Assembly (NCBI RefSeq): GCF_040813715.1
Contig: NZ_JBFOCH010000008.1
From: Mesorhizobium_K marinum
Lineage (GTDB): Bacteria; Pseudomonadota; Alphaproteobacteria; Rhizobiales; Rhizobiaceae
DNA length: 64,000 nt
Reading direction: 5' to 3' (one strand)
Shown piece after piece: positions 11,578 to 20,535 of the stretch. Position numbers and translations under genes: made by a program. The first letter of the stretch is position 1. Every line of letters begins with the position of its first letter. The notes beneath the pieces are model-generated. The model was not told the origin of the DNA. It saw only the letters and a list, made by a program, of their open reading frames with translations, and did no database searches.

Positions 11578-11615
11578 AAAAAAGAAATCGGGCGAAAAGT
11601 CAATCGCCCGATTTC
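11578..11615 (-). terminator. Rho-independent terminator of ahcY
   Basis: A perfect 12-bp inverted repeat (11584-11595 with 11604-11615, arms GAAATCGGGCGA / TCGCCCGATTTC) with an 8-nt loop. On the minus strand it is followed directly by six Ts (A-run 11578-11583). It lies 28 bp past the ahcY stop and separates it from divL. Confidence 0.9.
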
Positions 11616-11642
11616 AATATGTTGTAGGTAGATGCTCTGATT

Positions 11643-13037
11643 TTAATAGCGGTAGTGTTCCGGCTTGAACGGACCCTGCTGCGACACGCCGATATAGGCG
11701 GCCTGTTCGCTGGACAGTTCGGTGAGCTTGGCGCCGAGCTTGTCGAGATGCAGCTTGGCCACCTTCTCGTCGAGGTGCTTGGGCAGGACGTAGACCTCGT
11801 TCTTGTACTGGCCGGGCTTGCTCCACAGTTCGATCTGGGCGAGCGTCTGGTTGGTGAACGACGCCGACATCACGAAGCTCGGATGGCCAGTCGCGTTGCC
11901 GAGGTTGAGCAGGCGGCCCTCCGACAGCAGGATCATGCGCTTGCCATCGGGAAACGAGATCATGTCGACCTGCGGCTTGACGTTGGTCCATTTGAGGTTG
12001 CGCAGGGCAGCAACCTGGATTTCGTTGTCGAAGTGGCCGATGTTGCCGACGATCACCATGTCCTTCATCGTCCGCATGTGGTCGAGCGTGATCACATCCT
12101 TGTTGCCGGTGGTGGTGATGACGATATCGGCCGTGGGCGCGGCATCCTCGAGGGTGACGACCTCGTAGCCGTCCATGGCCGCCTGAAGCGCGCAGATCGG
12201 ATCGACCTCCGTGACCTTCACGCGGGCGCCGGCGCCCTGGAGCGATGCGGCGGAGCCTTTGCCCACGTCTCCGTAGCCACAGACGACGGCGACCTTGCCG
12301 GCCATCATGACGTCGGTGCCGCGGCGGATGCCGTCGACCAGGCTTTCCCTGCAGCCATACTTGTTGTCGAACTTCGACTTGGTCACGGAATCGTTGACGT
12401 TGATCGCCGGGAAGGGAAGCAGCCCCTTCTTCTGCAGCTGGTAGAGGCGGTTGACGCCCGTCGTGGTCTCTTCGGTCACCCCGCGGATGGCGTCGCGCTG
12501 TTTGGCGAAGAAGCCCGGCGTCGCCGCCATGCGCTTCTTGATCTGCGCAAACAGGATTTCTTCCTCTTCGCTGCCCGGCTTGGACAGCACGTCTTCACCC
12601 GCCTCGGCACGTGCGCCGATCAGGATGTACATGGTGGCGTCGCCGCCGTCGTCGAGGATCATGTTGGTGGCGCCGCCGTCGGACCACTGGAAGATCTGGT
12701 CGGTGTATTCCCAGTATTCCTCCAGCGTCTCGCCCTTTACGGCGAAGACGGGAATGCCGGCCTCGGCGATCGCCGCCGCAGCGTGGTCCTGCGTCGAGAA
12801 GATGTTGCAGGAGGCCCAGCGAATCTCGGCGCCAAGGCTCTTCAGCGTCTCGATCAGCACGGCCGTCTGGATCGTCATGTGCAGCGAACCGGAGATGCGC
12901 GCGCCCTTCAGCGGCTGCGCTTCGCCGAACTCCTCGCGGCAGGCCATCAGGCCCGGCATCTCGGTTTCGGCGATCTCGATCTCCTTGCGGCCCCAGCCGG
13001 CAAGCGACAGGTCGGCGATCTTGTAGTCCTTGGACAT
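11643..13037 (-). CDS. ahcY: Adenosylhomocysteinase (SAH hydrolase)
   Basis: Cleaves S-adenosylhomocysteine to adenosine and homocysteine, keeping the methyl cycle running. It is 464 aa, normal for the bacterial long form. Visible signatures are SGSLHMTIQTAVLIETL, the NAD-binding GYGDVGKGSAA, the catalytic SVTKSKFDNKYGCRESL region, and the C-terminal KPEHYRY typical of AhcY. The ATG at 13037 begins MSKDYKIADLSL, the conserved N-terminus. It is a single-gene unit ending in a strong hairpin terminator, with a palindromic operator candidate about 135 bp upstream. Confidence 0.98.
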   Translation of the reverse strand: MSKDYKIADLSLAGWGRKEIEIAETEMPGLMACREEFGEAQPLKGARISGSLHMTIQTAVLIETLKSLGAEIRWASCNIFSTQDHAAAAIAEAGIPVFAVKGETLEEYWEYTDQIFQWSDGGATNMILDDGGDATMYILIGARAEAGEDVLSKPGSEEEEILFAQIKKRMAATPGFFAKQRDAIRGVTEETTTGVNRLYQLQKKGLLPFPAINVNDSVTKSKFDNKYGCRESLVDGIRRGTDVMMAGKVAVVCGYGDVGKGSAASLQGAGARVKVTEVDPICALQAAMDGYEVVTLEDAAPTADIVITTTGNKDVITLDHMRTMKDMVIVGNIGHFDNEIQVAALRNLKWTNVKPQVDMISFPDGKRMILLSEGRLLNLGNATGHPSFVMSASFTNQTLAQIELWSKPGQYKNEVYVLPKHLDEKVAKLHLDKLGAKLTELSSEQAAYIGVSQQGPFKPEHYRY

Positions 13038-13169
13038 TCTCTGGCTCCGGTTTCTGCAGCAGGCGCAGACGGACGGATTTCCGTCGGCCGGCTTCGTGGC
13101 GGCGCGAACGCTTCCGCGCGCAAATATGCCCGCGTGACTAGCAGATCGCCGCAAAACCGACAATGGGAT

Positions 13170-13185
13170 ATAAAGAAATCTTTAT
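13170..13185. promoter_or_regulatory. Palindromic operator upstream of ahcY (SahR-like candidate)
   Basis: ATAAAGA-AA-TCTTTAT is a perfect 7-bp inverted repeat with a 2-bp centre, AT-rich against a GC-rich background, and lies between ptsH and ahcY. The ArsR-family regulator SahR is known to control ahcY and methionine-cycle genes in Proteobacteria through palindromic sites. Assignment to SahR is inference from position and form. Confidence 0.5.
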
Positions 13186-13250
13186 TCGTGCATGTCCGAA
13201 GGAAGCCGCGGTCCGCCTTGCAGGGTCGGCTGGGGGCCCGCTGGCTCCGC

Positions 13251-13547
13251 TCAGACTTCTTCGCCGAACCGCGTGGCGATCAGTTCCTCGATCGCCGCGA
13301 TGGCCTGCTCTGCTTCCGGGCCGGTCGCCGTGACGCGTATCGAGCATCCCGGGCTCGCGGCGAGCATCATCAGGCCCATGATCGACGTGCCACCGACCGT
13401 GATGCCATCCTTCTCGACGCTGATGGCAGCAGCGAAGGAATCGGCCAGCTGCACGAACTTTGCCGACGCCCGTGCGTGCAGCCCGCGCTGGTTGATGATC
13501 AGGAATTCGCGGGCAACCGCACCGTCTGTGTCGCCGGGCGCGCTCAT
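13251..13547 (-). CDS. ptsH: HPr phosphocarrier (PTS)
   Basis: A 98-aa HPr-like protein with the active-site motif GLHARASAKF (His24) and the regulatory loop GTSIMGLMML containing the serine expected to be phosphorylated by HprK. It overlaps the EIIA(Man) stop by ATGA and lies two genes from hprK. No sugar permease (EIIB/C) is nearby, so it fits the rhizobial regulatory PTS in which HPr passes phosphate to EIIA proteins for signalling and not for transport. Confidence 0.95.
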   Translation of the reverse strand: MSAPGDTDGAVAREFLIINQRGLHARASAKFVQLADSFAAAISVEKDGITVGGTSIMGLMMLAASPGCSIRVTATGPEAEQAIAAIEELIATRFGEEV

Positions 13548-13945
13548 TTGGTCGCGAGCAGTTGGCTGGCGACATTGATGTATTTGCGGCCGGCGGCCTG
13601 CGCATCCTCAACAGCGGTGGCCAGGTCGCCGGTCTTGCGCACGCTCGACAGCTTGATCAGCATCGGCAGGTTCATGCCCGCGATCACTTCGATGCGGCCG
13701 GCCTCCATCACGGAAATGGCTAGGTTGGACGGCGTGCCGCCGAACATGTCAGTCAACACGACGACGCCGGCGCCACGATCGACGCGCGCCACGGCTTCGA
13801 CGATATCGCTCCGCCGCTTCTCCATGTCGTCGTCAGGGCCGATCGAGACCGTCTCGAAATTTTCCTGCGGACCGACGACATGCTCCACCGCGCTGCGGAA
13901 CTCTTCGGCCAGCCGACCGTGCGTCACAAGCACAAGGCCGATCAT
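13544..13945 (-). CDS. PTS EIIA, mannose/fructose family
   Basis: A 133-aa single-domain EIIA of the mannose family. The N-terminal MIGLVLVTHGRLAEEF carries the phosphorylatable His9, and LTDMFGGTPSN is the second family signature. There is no fused or adjacent EIIB/EIIC, so it probably acts as a regulatory phospho-sensor downstream of HPr. It is the first gene of a two-gene overlapping unit with ptsH; 185 bp separate it from hprK. Confidence 0.95.
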   Translation of the reverse strand: MIGLVLVTHGRLAEEFRSAVEHVVGPQENFETVSIGPDDDMEKRRSDIVEAVARVDRGAGVVVLTDMFGGTPSNLAISVMEAGRIEVIAGMNLPMLIKLSSVRKTGDLATAVEDAQAAGRKYINVASQLLATK

Positions 13946-14130
13946 GCTTTCCCAGCTTTCGTCATCATCCGTTTCACCGGCATTCTTCTTGAGCCGTCAA
14001 AGGCTCGCTCCTCCGGGCTGACCGGTTGGCGGGAGCGCTATCTTGTCCACGCCCGGCGCGTTGACAAGCCCAAATCTGCACACAAACCAGCCATTTTGCC
14101 GCAGCGCAGCATCAGTTTACGCCACAGGCG

Positions 14131-14574
14131 TCATCCGAACGGCGGCAGTGAAAGGTGCGCCAGAACGGCTGCCCCTGCGGCATCGCGGTCGTGGCTCGAC
14201 AGCGTCAGCTGCGGAACCGAGCAGCCGAGCAGTGTTTCCGTCGCCGGTTCCGGAAATCGTTCCGCATCGGCAGGACCGACCAGCCGCACGATCAGGTCGA
14301 CCGCCACCTTCGGTTCATGGTGTGTCGCGCTGGGTCCGATCCCGCGAACTTCGACAAGCCCGGCGATCGCCACCGGCGCCGTACAGACGAGACGCCCGCC
14401 ATGGGCCGACAGGAACAGTTGGTCGTCGGCAACCAGGCGCGCGAACAGGCCGTTGGCGGCAGCATGGGAGACGAGCCAGAGCGCAAGCTGTGTCTTGCCG
14501 GCGCCGGACGCGCCGGCGATCAGCACCCCGCGGTCGCCGAGCACCACGGCGGTGGCATGAAGGTTGGTGGTCAA
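14131..14574 (-). CDS. hprK: HPr kinase/phosphorylase, short alphaproteobacterial form
   Basis: A 147-aa HprK consisting only of the catalytic domain, with Walker A GASGAGKT at about residues 21-28 and the VADDQLFL region. Firmicute HprK is about 310 aa with an N-terminal domain that is absent here, as is usual in rhizobia. It phosphorylates HPr on the regulatory serine. The start appears to be TTG (14572-14574), one base beyond the chvG stop; no in-frame ATG or GTG precedes it. Position in the chvI-chvG-hprK unit links ChvGI signalling to PTS regulation. Confidence 0.9.
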   Translation of the reverse strand: MTTNLHATAVVLGDRGVLIAGASGAGKTQLALWLVSHAAANGLFARLVADDQLFLSAHGGRLVCTAPVAIAGLVEVRGIGPSATHHEPKVAVDLIVRLVGPADAERFPEPATETLLGCSVPQLTLSSHDRDAAGAAVLAHLSLPPFG

Positions 14575-14575
14575 T

Positions 14576-16496
14576 TCAGGCCTCGGCGGGCAGCATGACG
14601 GTGAAGCGCGCGCCGCGGATCTCGCCAGGCTTGCCGCCGACGATATTCTCCGCGGTCAGCGTGCCGCCATGCGCCTCGACGATCTGGCGGCTGATCGACA
14701 GGCCCAGGCCCGAGTTCTGGCCAAACGCCTCGCCGGAAGGACGGTCGGTGTAGAAGCGTTCGAAGATGCGATCGATGCTGTCGGGGCGGATGCCGGGACC
14801 GTTGTCGTCGATGGTCAGCATGACGCGCTTGCCGACGCGTGACAGGGTCACGGTGATGCGTCCGCCGACATCGGGCACGAAGGAACGCGCATTCTCGATC
14901 AGGTTGCTGATCACCTGCCCGAGCCGCAGGTCGTGGCCGAGCACGAAGAAGCCCTTGGCGCCCTGCGGCAGCCGCTCCACCCTGTAGTCGATCTCGATCT
15001 GCTTGCGGTTCGCATGGGTATCGCGGGTCACCGCCACGAGATCGCCGACGAACTTCTTCATGTCGACCTTGGTGGCGTCCTCGCGTGCGAATTCGGCATC
15101 GAGGCGCGAGGCGTCGGAGATGTCGGTGATCAGCCGGTCGAGCCGCTTCACATCATGCTGGATGATCTCGAGGAGGCGGGCGCGCGACACTTCGGTCTTG
15201 GCGATCGGCAGGGTTTCCACTGCACTGCGCAGCGACGTCAGCGGGTTCTTCAGTTCGTGGCTGACATCCGCCGCGAAGCTCTCGATCGCCTCGATGCGCG
15301 CGTAGAGCGCGTTGGTCATGTCGCGCACCGCAACCGACAAATTGCCGATTTCGTCCTGACGGTCGGAGAAGTCGGGTATCTCCTCGCGGTTCTTGACGCC
15401 GCGGCGAACGCGCACGGCCGCAGCAGCCAGCCGACGCAGCGGATTGGCGATGGTCGAGGCGAGCATGATCGACAAGAGCACGTTGACCAACGCGGCCACG
15501 CCGAAGACGCGCAGGATCGAGTTGCGCTCGGCCGCCACGATCTTGTCGATGTCGCCGCCTTGCGTCGACAGCATCAGCACGCCCAGCACGGCGCGGAACC
15601 GCTGCACCGGCACCGCCACCGAGACGATCTGTTCGCCCTGCTCGGAGATGCGCACGACGGTCGACGGCACGCCGGTCAGCGCATTGATCACCTCCGGGAA
15701 GGCCGCGCCGTTGCCGCCGGGCTGTTCCTTGTAGATCGGCAGGTCGCTTCGCCAGAAGAAATCGGCGACGACCTTCTGCACGCGTTCGAAGAGGTCCGGC
15801 TCCTCCTCGTCGACCGGCGGCAGGTCGTAGCGCAGGATCTGGCCGCGTGAATAGAGATGGCGCGAATCGAGCAACAGGTTGGCGTCGCGGTCATAGATGC
15901 GGGCGCGGGTGCGGGTCGGTGATATCAGCCGCCTCAGCACCGGCGCGACGCGCTCGGGATTGATCGGGAAATCGAGGCTGTCGAGCTGGTCTGATCCAGG
16001 TGCCAGGCTTTCGCCCGCCTGCATGGCGAGCAGCTTTTCGGGATCGATCGAGATGGAATCCGTCTCGACGGTGGCCGAGGCGGCGNNNCTCGGGATTGAT
16101 CGGGAAATCGAGGCTGTCGAGCTGGTCTGATCCAGGTGCCAGGCTTTCGCCCGCCTGCATGGCGAGCAGCTTTTCGGGATCGATCGAGATGGAATCCGTC
16201 TCGACGGTGGCCGAGGCGGCGATTGCGCCGGCAATGATCTCGCCCTGCGTCCGCAGGCTTTCGACGCGCGCCTCAATCAGTCCGTCGCGGAACTGGTTGA
16301 GGTAGAGGATGCCGACGACCAGCACGCAGAGCGCGGCGAGGTTGAGGAAGAGAATGCGCCGGGTCAAGCTGGAGAAAACGTAGTGGCCGAGGAATCGCTG
16401 CGCCCTGATCCTCAGCCGTCCGAGCCAGGATGGCAGCGACTTCGCCTGCCGCCTCGCGGCGGCCGGGGCGCTCTTGATCTCGGCTTCCATGACCAC
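14576..16496 (-). CDS. chvG: ChvG sensor histidine kinase
   Basis: Membrane histidine kinase of the ChvG/ChvI (ExoS/ChvI) system that senses acidity and envelope state in Rhizobiales. N-terminal TM near LFLNLAALCVLVVGILYL, a periplasmic domain, a second TM, then HAMP, HisKA (DVSHELKNPLTS) and HATPase_c with DDNGPGI and SGLGLSI. The NNN at 16086-16088 lies between redundant copies 15953-16085 and 16089-16221. Removing 136 bp gives 1,785 bp, 594 aa, in frame. The start is the GTG at 16496 or the ATG at 16490; an AGGAGG lies somewhat far upstream of both. Confidence 0.95.
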
Positions 16497-16604
16497 GATG
16501 GTTCCGGTCCGGCCTCCTGGGGACTTGCGTCGTGCCTATTCTAGCGCGGATCGGGCCTTTCGCGAGCCCGGCATCCGATCCCGGTAGCTGGCGCCGCCCC
16601 GATC

Positions 16605-17306
16605 CTATGCCTCGCGGAACCGATAGCCGACGCCGTAGAGCGTCTCGATCATCTCGAATTCCTGGTCGACCTGCTTGAACTTCTTGCGCAGGCGCTTGAT
16701 GTGGCTGTCGATGGTCCGGTCGTCGACATAGACCTGCTCATCATAGGCCGAATCCATCAGGGCATCACGGCTTTTTACGACGCCGGGGCGTTGCGCCAGC
16801 GAATGCAGGATGAGGAACTCGGTCACGGTCAGCGTCACCGGCTCGCCCTTCCATGTGCAGGTGTGGCGTTCCTGGTCCATCACCAGCGATCCGCGCTCCA
16901 GCGATTTCGACTGCTGGGCCGGCGCCTTGACGCCTGCCTCGCGCGCCGAGGCGCGGCGCAGCACGGCGCGGACGCGCTCGACCAGCAGGCGCTGCGAGAA
17001 CGGCTTCCTGATGAAGTCGTCGGCGCCCATCTTCAGGCCGAACAGCTCGTCGATCTCGTCGTCCTTCGAGGTCAGGAAGATCACCGGCAGGTCGGATTTC
17101 TGGCGCATGCGGCGCAGAAGCTCCATGCCGTCCATGCGCGGCATCTTGATGTCGAGGATGGCGAGGTTCGGCGGGCGCGCGGCCAGCCCCTCGAGCGCCG
17201 ACGCGCCGTCCGTATAGGTCTCCACCCGATAGCCTTCCGATTCCAGCGCAATCGAAACGGACGTCAGGATGTTACGGTCGTCGTCGACCAGCGCGATCGT
17301 TGCCAT
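16605..17306 (-). CDS. chvI: ChvI response regulator
   Basis: OmpR/PhoB-family regulator of 233 aa. The receiver domain has VDDDRN, phospho-acceptor Asp52 in AILDIKMP and KPF; the C-terminal winged-helix DNA-binding domain ends LYGVGYRF. The ATG at 17306 gives MATIALVDDDRN, the conserved rhizobial start, with GGGAG upstream. It lies 108 bp upstream of chvG and diverges from pckA. ChvI controls envelope, exopolysaccharide and acid-response genes. Confidence 0.96.
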   Translation of the reverse strand: MATIALVDDDRNILTSVSIALESEGYRVETYTDGASALEGLAARPPNLAILDIKMPRMDGMELLRRMRQKSDLPVIFLTSKDDEIDELFGLKMGADDFIRKPFSQRLLVERVRAVLRRASAREAGVKAPAQQSKSLERGSLVMDQERHTCTWKGEPVTLTVTEFLILHSLAQRPGVVKSRDALMDSAYDEQVYVDDRTIDSHIKRLRKKFKQVDQEFEMIETLYGVGYRFREA

Positions 17307-17504
17307 GTCAAGCGGCTCCCTCATGAGCGGGTGTCCCTTCCTGCTGCAAGCAGGCGGCTATGCGGGACAAATTGGGTACAAATTGTGGCACAGTTTTCAA
17401 CTCATGTCACAGAATGGCGCTCCTGCGCGATGCGGCGATTGGTTGCGGCTTGGACGCCGGCCGATTGCCCGATCCTTGGGCAGCATCGGGATTTTCTTGC
17501 CCAT

Positions 17505-17517
17505 CTAAACGATTTAG
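17505..17517. promoter_or_regulatory. Inverted repeat CTAAA-CGA-TTTAG upstream of pckA
   Basis: A perfect 5-bp inverted repeat around CGA, 150 bp upstream of the pckA start. Together with the repeat at 17532 it looks like a paired operator. The CG-centred form is typical of LacI/GalR-family regulators. Confidence 0.4.
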
Positions 17518-17531
17518 CTGATTTTCAAAAA

Positions 17532-17548
17532 CTTTAAATCGATTAAAG
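17532..17548. promoter_or_regulatory. LacI/PckR-type operator candidate upstream of pckA
   Basis: CTTTAAATCGATTAAAG is a near-perfect palindrome centred on ATCGAT, 120 bp upstream of pckA. In Sinorhizobium the LacI-family regulator PckR controls pckA. The site type and position fit such an operator, but the regulator is not in this window. Confidence 0.5.
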
Positions 17549-17667
17549 ATTTGATATCGTTGACCTTTTCTGTTTCGAGGATTTCTGGGTTCTCGCCGAG
17601 AGCCTCCCGGACGGAATCCGGGGCAACGACATCAACGACACCTCACCACAACGACAAGGGAGCTCCG

Positions 17668-19340
17668 ATGCAAGAACTCGGACAGTGGAATCGCGCCTGC
17701 GGGATCGGCTTTTCAGGCCTGACGACCGAGGGCTCGGTCTACTATAATCTGCAGGCTCCCGACCTCTATCGCGAGGCGCTGCAGCGTGGCGAGGCCGAGA
17801 TCAGCGCCGACGGGGCGCTGGTCGCCGCGACAGGCCAGCACACCGGCCGCTCGCCGNAATCAGCGCCGAAGGGGCGCTGGTCGCCGCCACCGGCCAGCAC
17901 ACCGGCCGCTCGCCGCGCGACAAGTTCATCGTGCGCGACGGCAGCACCGCGCCGGTCGTCTGGTGGAACGCCAACCAGGCGATGGAACCCGAAGCCTTCG
18001 AGCGGCTGCGCGCCGACTTCATCGCGCATGCGGCCGGCCGCGACCTGTTCGCCCAGGACCTGGTCGGCGGCGCCGATCCCGCGCAGAGCCTGCCGGTCCG
18101 GGTCGTCACCGAATATGCCTGGCACTCGCTGTTCATCCGCAACCTGCTGATCCGCCCGGAGGTCGCCGACCTCGACGGCTTCCTGCCGCGAATGACCATC
18201 ATCGACCTGCCGTCCTTCCGCGCCGATCCCGCCCGCCACGGCACGCGCTCGGAAACGGTGATCGCCATCGACCTGATGCGCATGATCGTCCTGATCGGTG
18301 GCACGGCCTATGCCGGCGAGATGAAGAAGGCGGTGTTCACCGCCCTCAACCACCTGCTGCCGGAACGCGGCGTGATGCCGATGCACTGCTCCGCCAATGT
18401 CGGGCCGGACGGCAAAGCCGCGGTCTTCTTCGGCCTGTCGGGCACCGGCAAGACGACGCTGTCGGCCGACCCGGAACGCACGCTGATCGGCGACGACGAG
18501 CACGGCTGGGGACCGGAGGGTATCTTCAACTTCGAAGGCGGCTGCTACGCCAAATGCGTCAGGCTCTCGCCGGAAGCCGAGCCGGAGATTTACGCCGCCA
18601 GCACTCGCTTCGGGACCGTGCTCGAGAACGTCGTGCTGGAGCCCGTCACCCGCAAGCCGGACTTCGACGACCAGACACGGACCGAGAACACGCGCTCGGC
18701 CTATCCGCTGCCCTTCATCCCGAACGCCTCCCCGACCGGCCGCGCCGGCCAGCCGAGGAACATCGTGATGCTGGCTGCCGACGCCTTCGGCGTGATGCCT
18801 CCGATCGCCCGGCTGACGCCGGCGCAGGCGATGTACCATTTCCTGTCTGGCTACACCGCCAAGGTCGCCGGGACCGAGCGCGGCGTCACCGAGCCGACGC
18901 CCGAGTTCTCGGCGTGCTTCGGATCGCCCTTCCTGCCGCGCCATCCGTCCGAATACGGCGCTCTGCTCAAGCGGCTGATCGCCGAGCACGACGTCGCCTG
19001 CTGGCTGGTCAACACCGGCTGGACCGGCGGCGCCTACGGGGTCGGAAGCCGCATGCCGATCAAGGCAACCCGTGCGCTCCTGTCGGCGGCGCTCGACGGT
19101 TCGCTCGACAGGGCCGAGTTCCGAACCGACCCGTGGTTCGGCTTCGCGGTGCCGGTGGCGGTCCCGGGCGTCGACGCGTCCATCCTCGACCCGCGCTCGA
19201 CATGGGCCGACAAGGCCGCCTACGACCGCCAGGCCAGAAAGCTCGTCGGCATGTTCATCGACAACTTCTCGAAGTTCGAGGAGCATGTTGACGGAACCGT
19301 CCTGGGCGCCGCCCCGCGCACACTGGAAGCCGCCGAATAG
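17668..19340 (+). CDS. pckA: Phosphoenolpyruvate carboxykinase (ATP)
   Basis: Gluconeogenic enzyme converting oxaloacetate and ATP to PEP, CO2 and ADP. Motifs: kinase-1a/Walker loop GLSGTGKTTLSAD, the metal-binding GDDEHGWG, and EGGCYAK. A gap at 17857 splits a 58-bp redundancy (17799-17856 with 17858-17915, three or more mismatches). Removing 59 bp leaves 1,614 bp, 537 aa, the usual length. The ATG at 17668 follows AAGGGAG. It is transcribed away from chvI, as in other Rhizobiales, and ends in a strong terminator. Confidence 0.97.
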
Positions 19341-19365
19341 AACGCGCGCGACTTTGGCACCACCT

Positions 19366-19394
19366 GGCCCGGCTTGCCGGGCCTTTTCTTTTTT
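19366..19394 (+). terminator. Rho-independent terminator of pckA
   Basis: GGCCCGG-CTTG-CCGGGCC hairpin (19366-19383) followed by TTTTCTTTTTT, 25 bp after the pckA stop. Confidence 0.92.
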
Positions 19395-19407
19395 GCGCCA
19401 CCGCGTC

Positions 19408-19857
19408 ATGTCTGTCGCCATGGGCGCTGACGAATCCATTCTCATCTCCGGCGAAGCCGTCATCCATCCCGGCGACATCGACGAAGCGTTCATCCGCTCG
19501 TCCGGTCCAGGCGGGCAGAACGTCAACAAGGTGGCGACGGCGGTGCAACTGCGCTTCAACGCAGCGGCCGCCGAAGGCCTTTCGGAGCGCGTGCGCTCGC
19601 GCGTGCTGAAACTCGCCGGCCAGCGCGCCACCAAGGACGGCGTCATCGTCATCGAAGCGGGGCGTTTCCGCACACAGGAACAGAACCGCGCCGACGCTCG
19701 TGCGCGGCTCGCCGAACTCGTCGCCAGGGCCGCCGAACCGCCACCCCCGCCCCGCAAGAAGACGAAGCCGACCAAGGGTTCGGTTGAGCGGCGGCTGAAG
19801 AGCAAGGCCGGCCGCTCGACCGTCAAGAAGCTGCGCGGCCGCGTGGACAGCGACTGA
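19408..19857 (+). CDS. arfB: ArfB (YaeJ) peptidyl-tRNA hydrolase
   Basis: 149-aa stalled-ribosome rescue factor. It has the class-I release-factor GGQ motif in SSGPGGQNVNK and a basic C-terminal tail (KKTKPTKG to RRLKSKAGR) that enters the empty mRNA channel. It frees ribosomes on non-stop mRNAs as backup to trans-translation. Start at 19408 or 19420 is uncertain, since no clear RBS precedes either. Its stop overlaps the alkB start (TGATG). Confidence 0.94.
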   Translation: MSVAMGADESILISGEAVIHPGDIDEAFIRSSGPGGQNVNKVATAVQLRFNAAAAEGLSERVRSRVLKLAGQRATKDGVIVIEAGRFRTQEQNRADARARLAELVARAAEPPPPPRKKTKPTKGSVERRLKSKAGRSTVKKLRGRVDSD

Positions 19858-20467
19858 TGTCCGCCTTGCAGGCCGGTATCCGGCATATTCCGGACCACTA
19901 CGATCGCGCCGCGCAGGCCGCGCTGGTCGAGGACATCCGCAAGGTGGTCGAGGCCGCGCCGCTCTACACGCCGGCCCTGCCGAGGACCGGCAAGGAATGA
20001 GCGTGCGCATGACCAATTGCGGCGAACTCGGCTGGGTCACCGACAAGGAGCGCGGCTATCGCTACCAGGCGGCACATCCCCTCACCGGCGAGCCGTGGCC
20101 GGCAATCCCGCAGGTTCTGCTCGACCTTTGGCGCGAGGTGGCCGGGCATCCGCTGCCGCCGCAGGCCTGCCTCGTGAACTTCTATTCCGACACGGCAAAA
20201 ATGGGCCTTCACCAGGATCGCGACGAGAACGACTTTTCCGCGCCCGTCGTCTCGGTTTCGCTTGGCGACGACTGCCTGTTCCGGGTCGGCGGCATCAGAC
20301 GAACAGATCCGACGTCGTCCATCCGGCTGCGCTCCGGCGACGTGGTGGTGCTCGGCGGTGAGGGACGGCTCGCCGTCCACGGCGTCGACCGCATCTACCC
20401 CGGCACCTCGACGCTCCTGAAGAACGGCGGACGCATCAACCTCACGCTCAGGCGCGTCACGGCGTGA
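19857..20467 (+). pseudogene. alkB: AlkB-type 2-oxoglutarate dioxygenase, frameshifted
   Basis: DNA alkylation repair dioxygenase AlkB in two frames. 19857-20000 encodes the N-terminal 47 aa (MSALQAGIRHIPDHYDRAAQ to PALPRTGKE), and 19997-20467 continues with MSVRMTNCGELGWVTD and the catalytic core. Fe(II) ligands are visible as HQDRDEND and HGVDRIYPG, and 2-oxoglutarate is bound by the Arg in GGRINLTLRR. One extra base near 19996 (AAGGA-ATGAGC) would join the parts in the order expected of the family. This is either a sequencing error or a real recent frameshift. The downstream ATG could still initiate an N-truncated product. Confidence 0.8.
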
Positions 20468-20535
20468 CTGCTCGCGCAACGCTTGCTTAACGGCGCCCGC
20501 CTATGCTTGCGCCAGCCGGAGCATGGGGCGCGCGC

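Larger units (their letters stand above)
17307..17667. promoter_or_regulatory. chvI / pckA divergent promoter region
   Basis: 361 bp without a gene. The half nearest pckA is markedly AT-rich (17500-17560) and contains the two inverted repeats listed separately. A ribosome-binding site AAGGGAG (17655-17661) precedes the pckA ATG. I see no RNA gene here. Confidence 0.6.

Noticed and set aside
9860..14021. Long plus-strand open frames opposite divL, ahcY and the PTS genes
   Set aside because: Antisense to well-conserved proteins, with compositionally biased translations and no family motifs.
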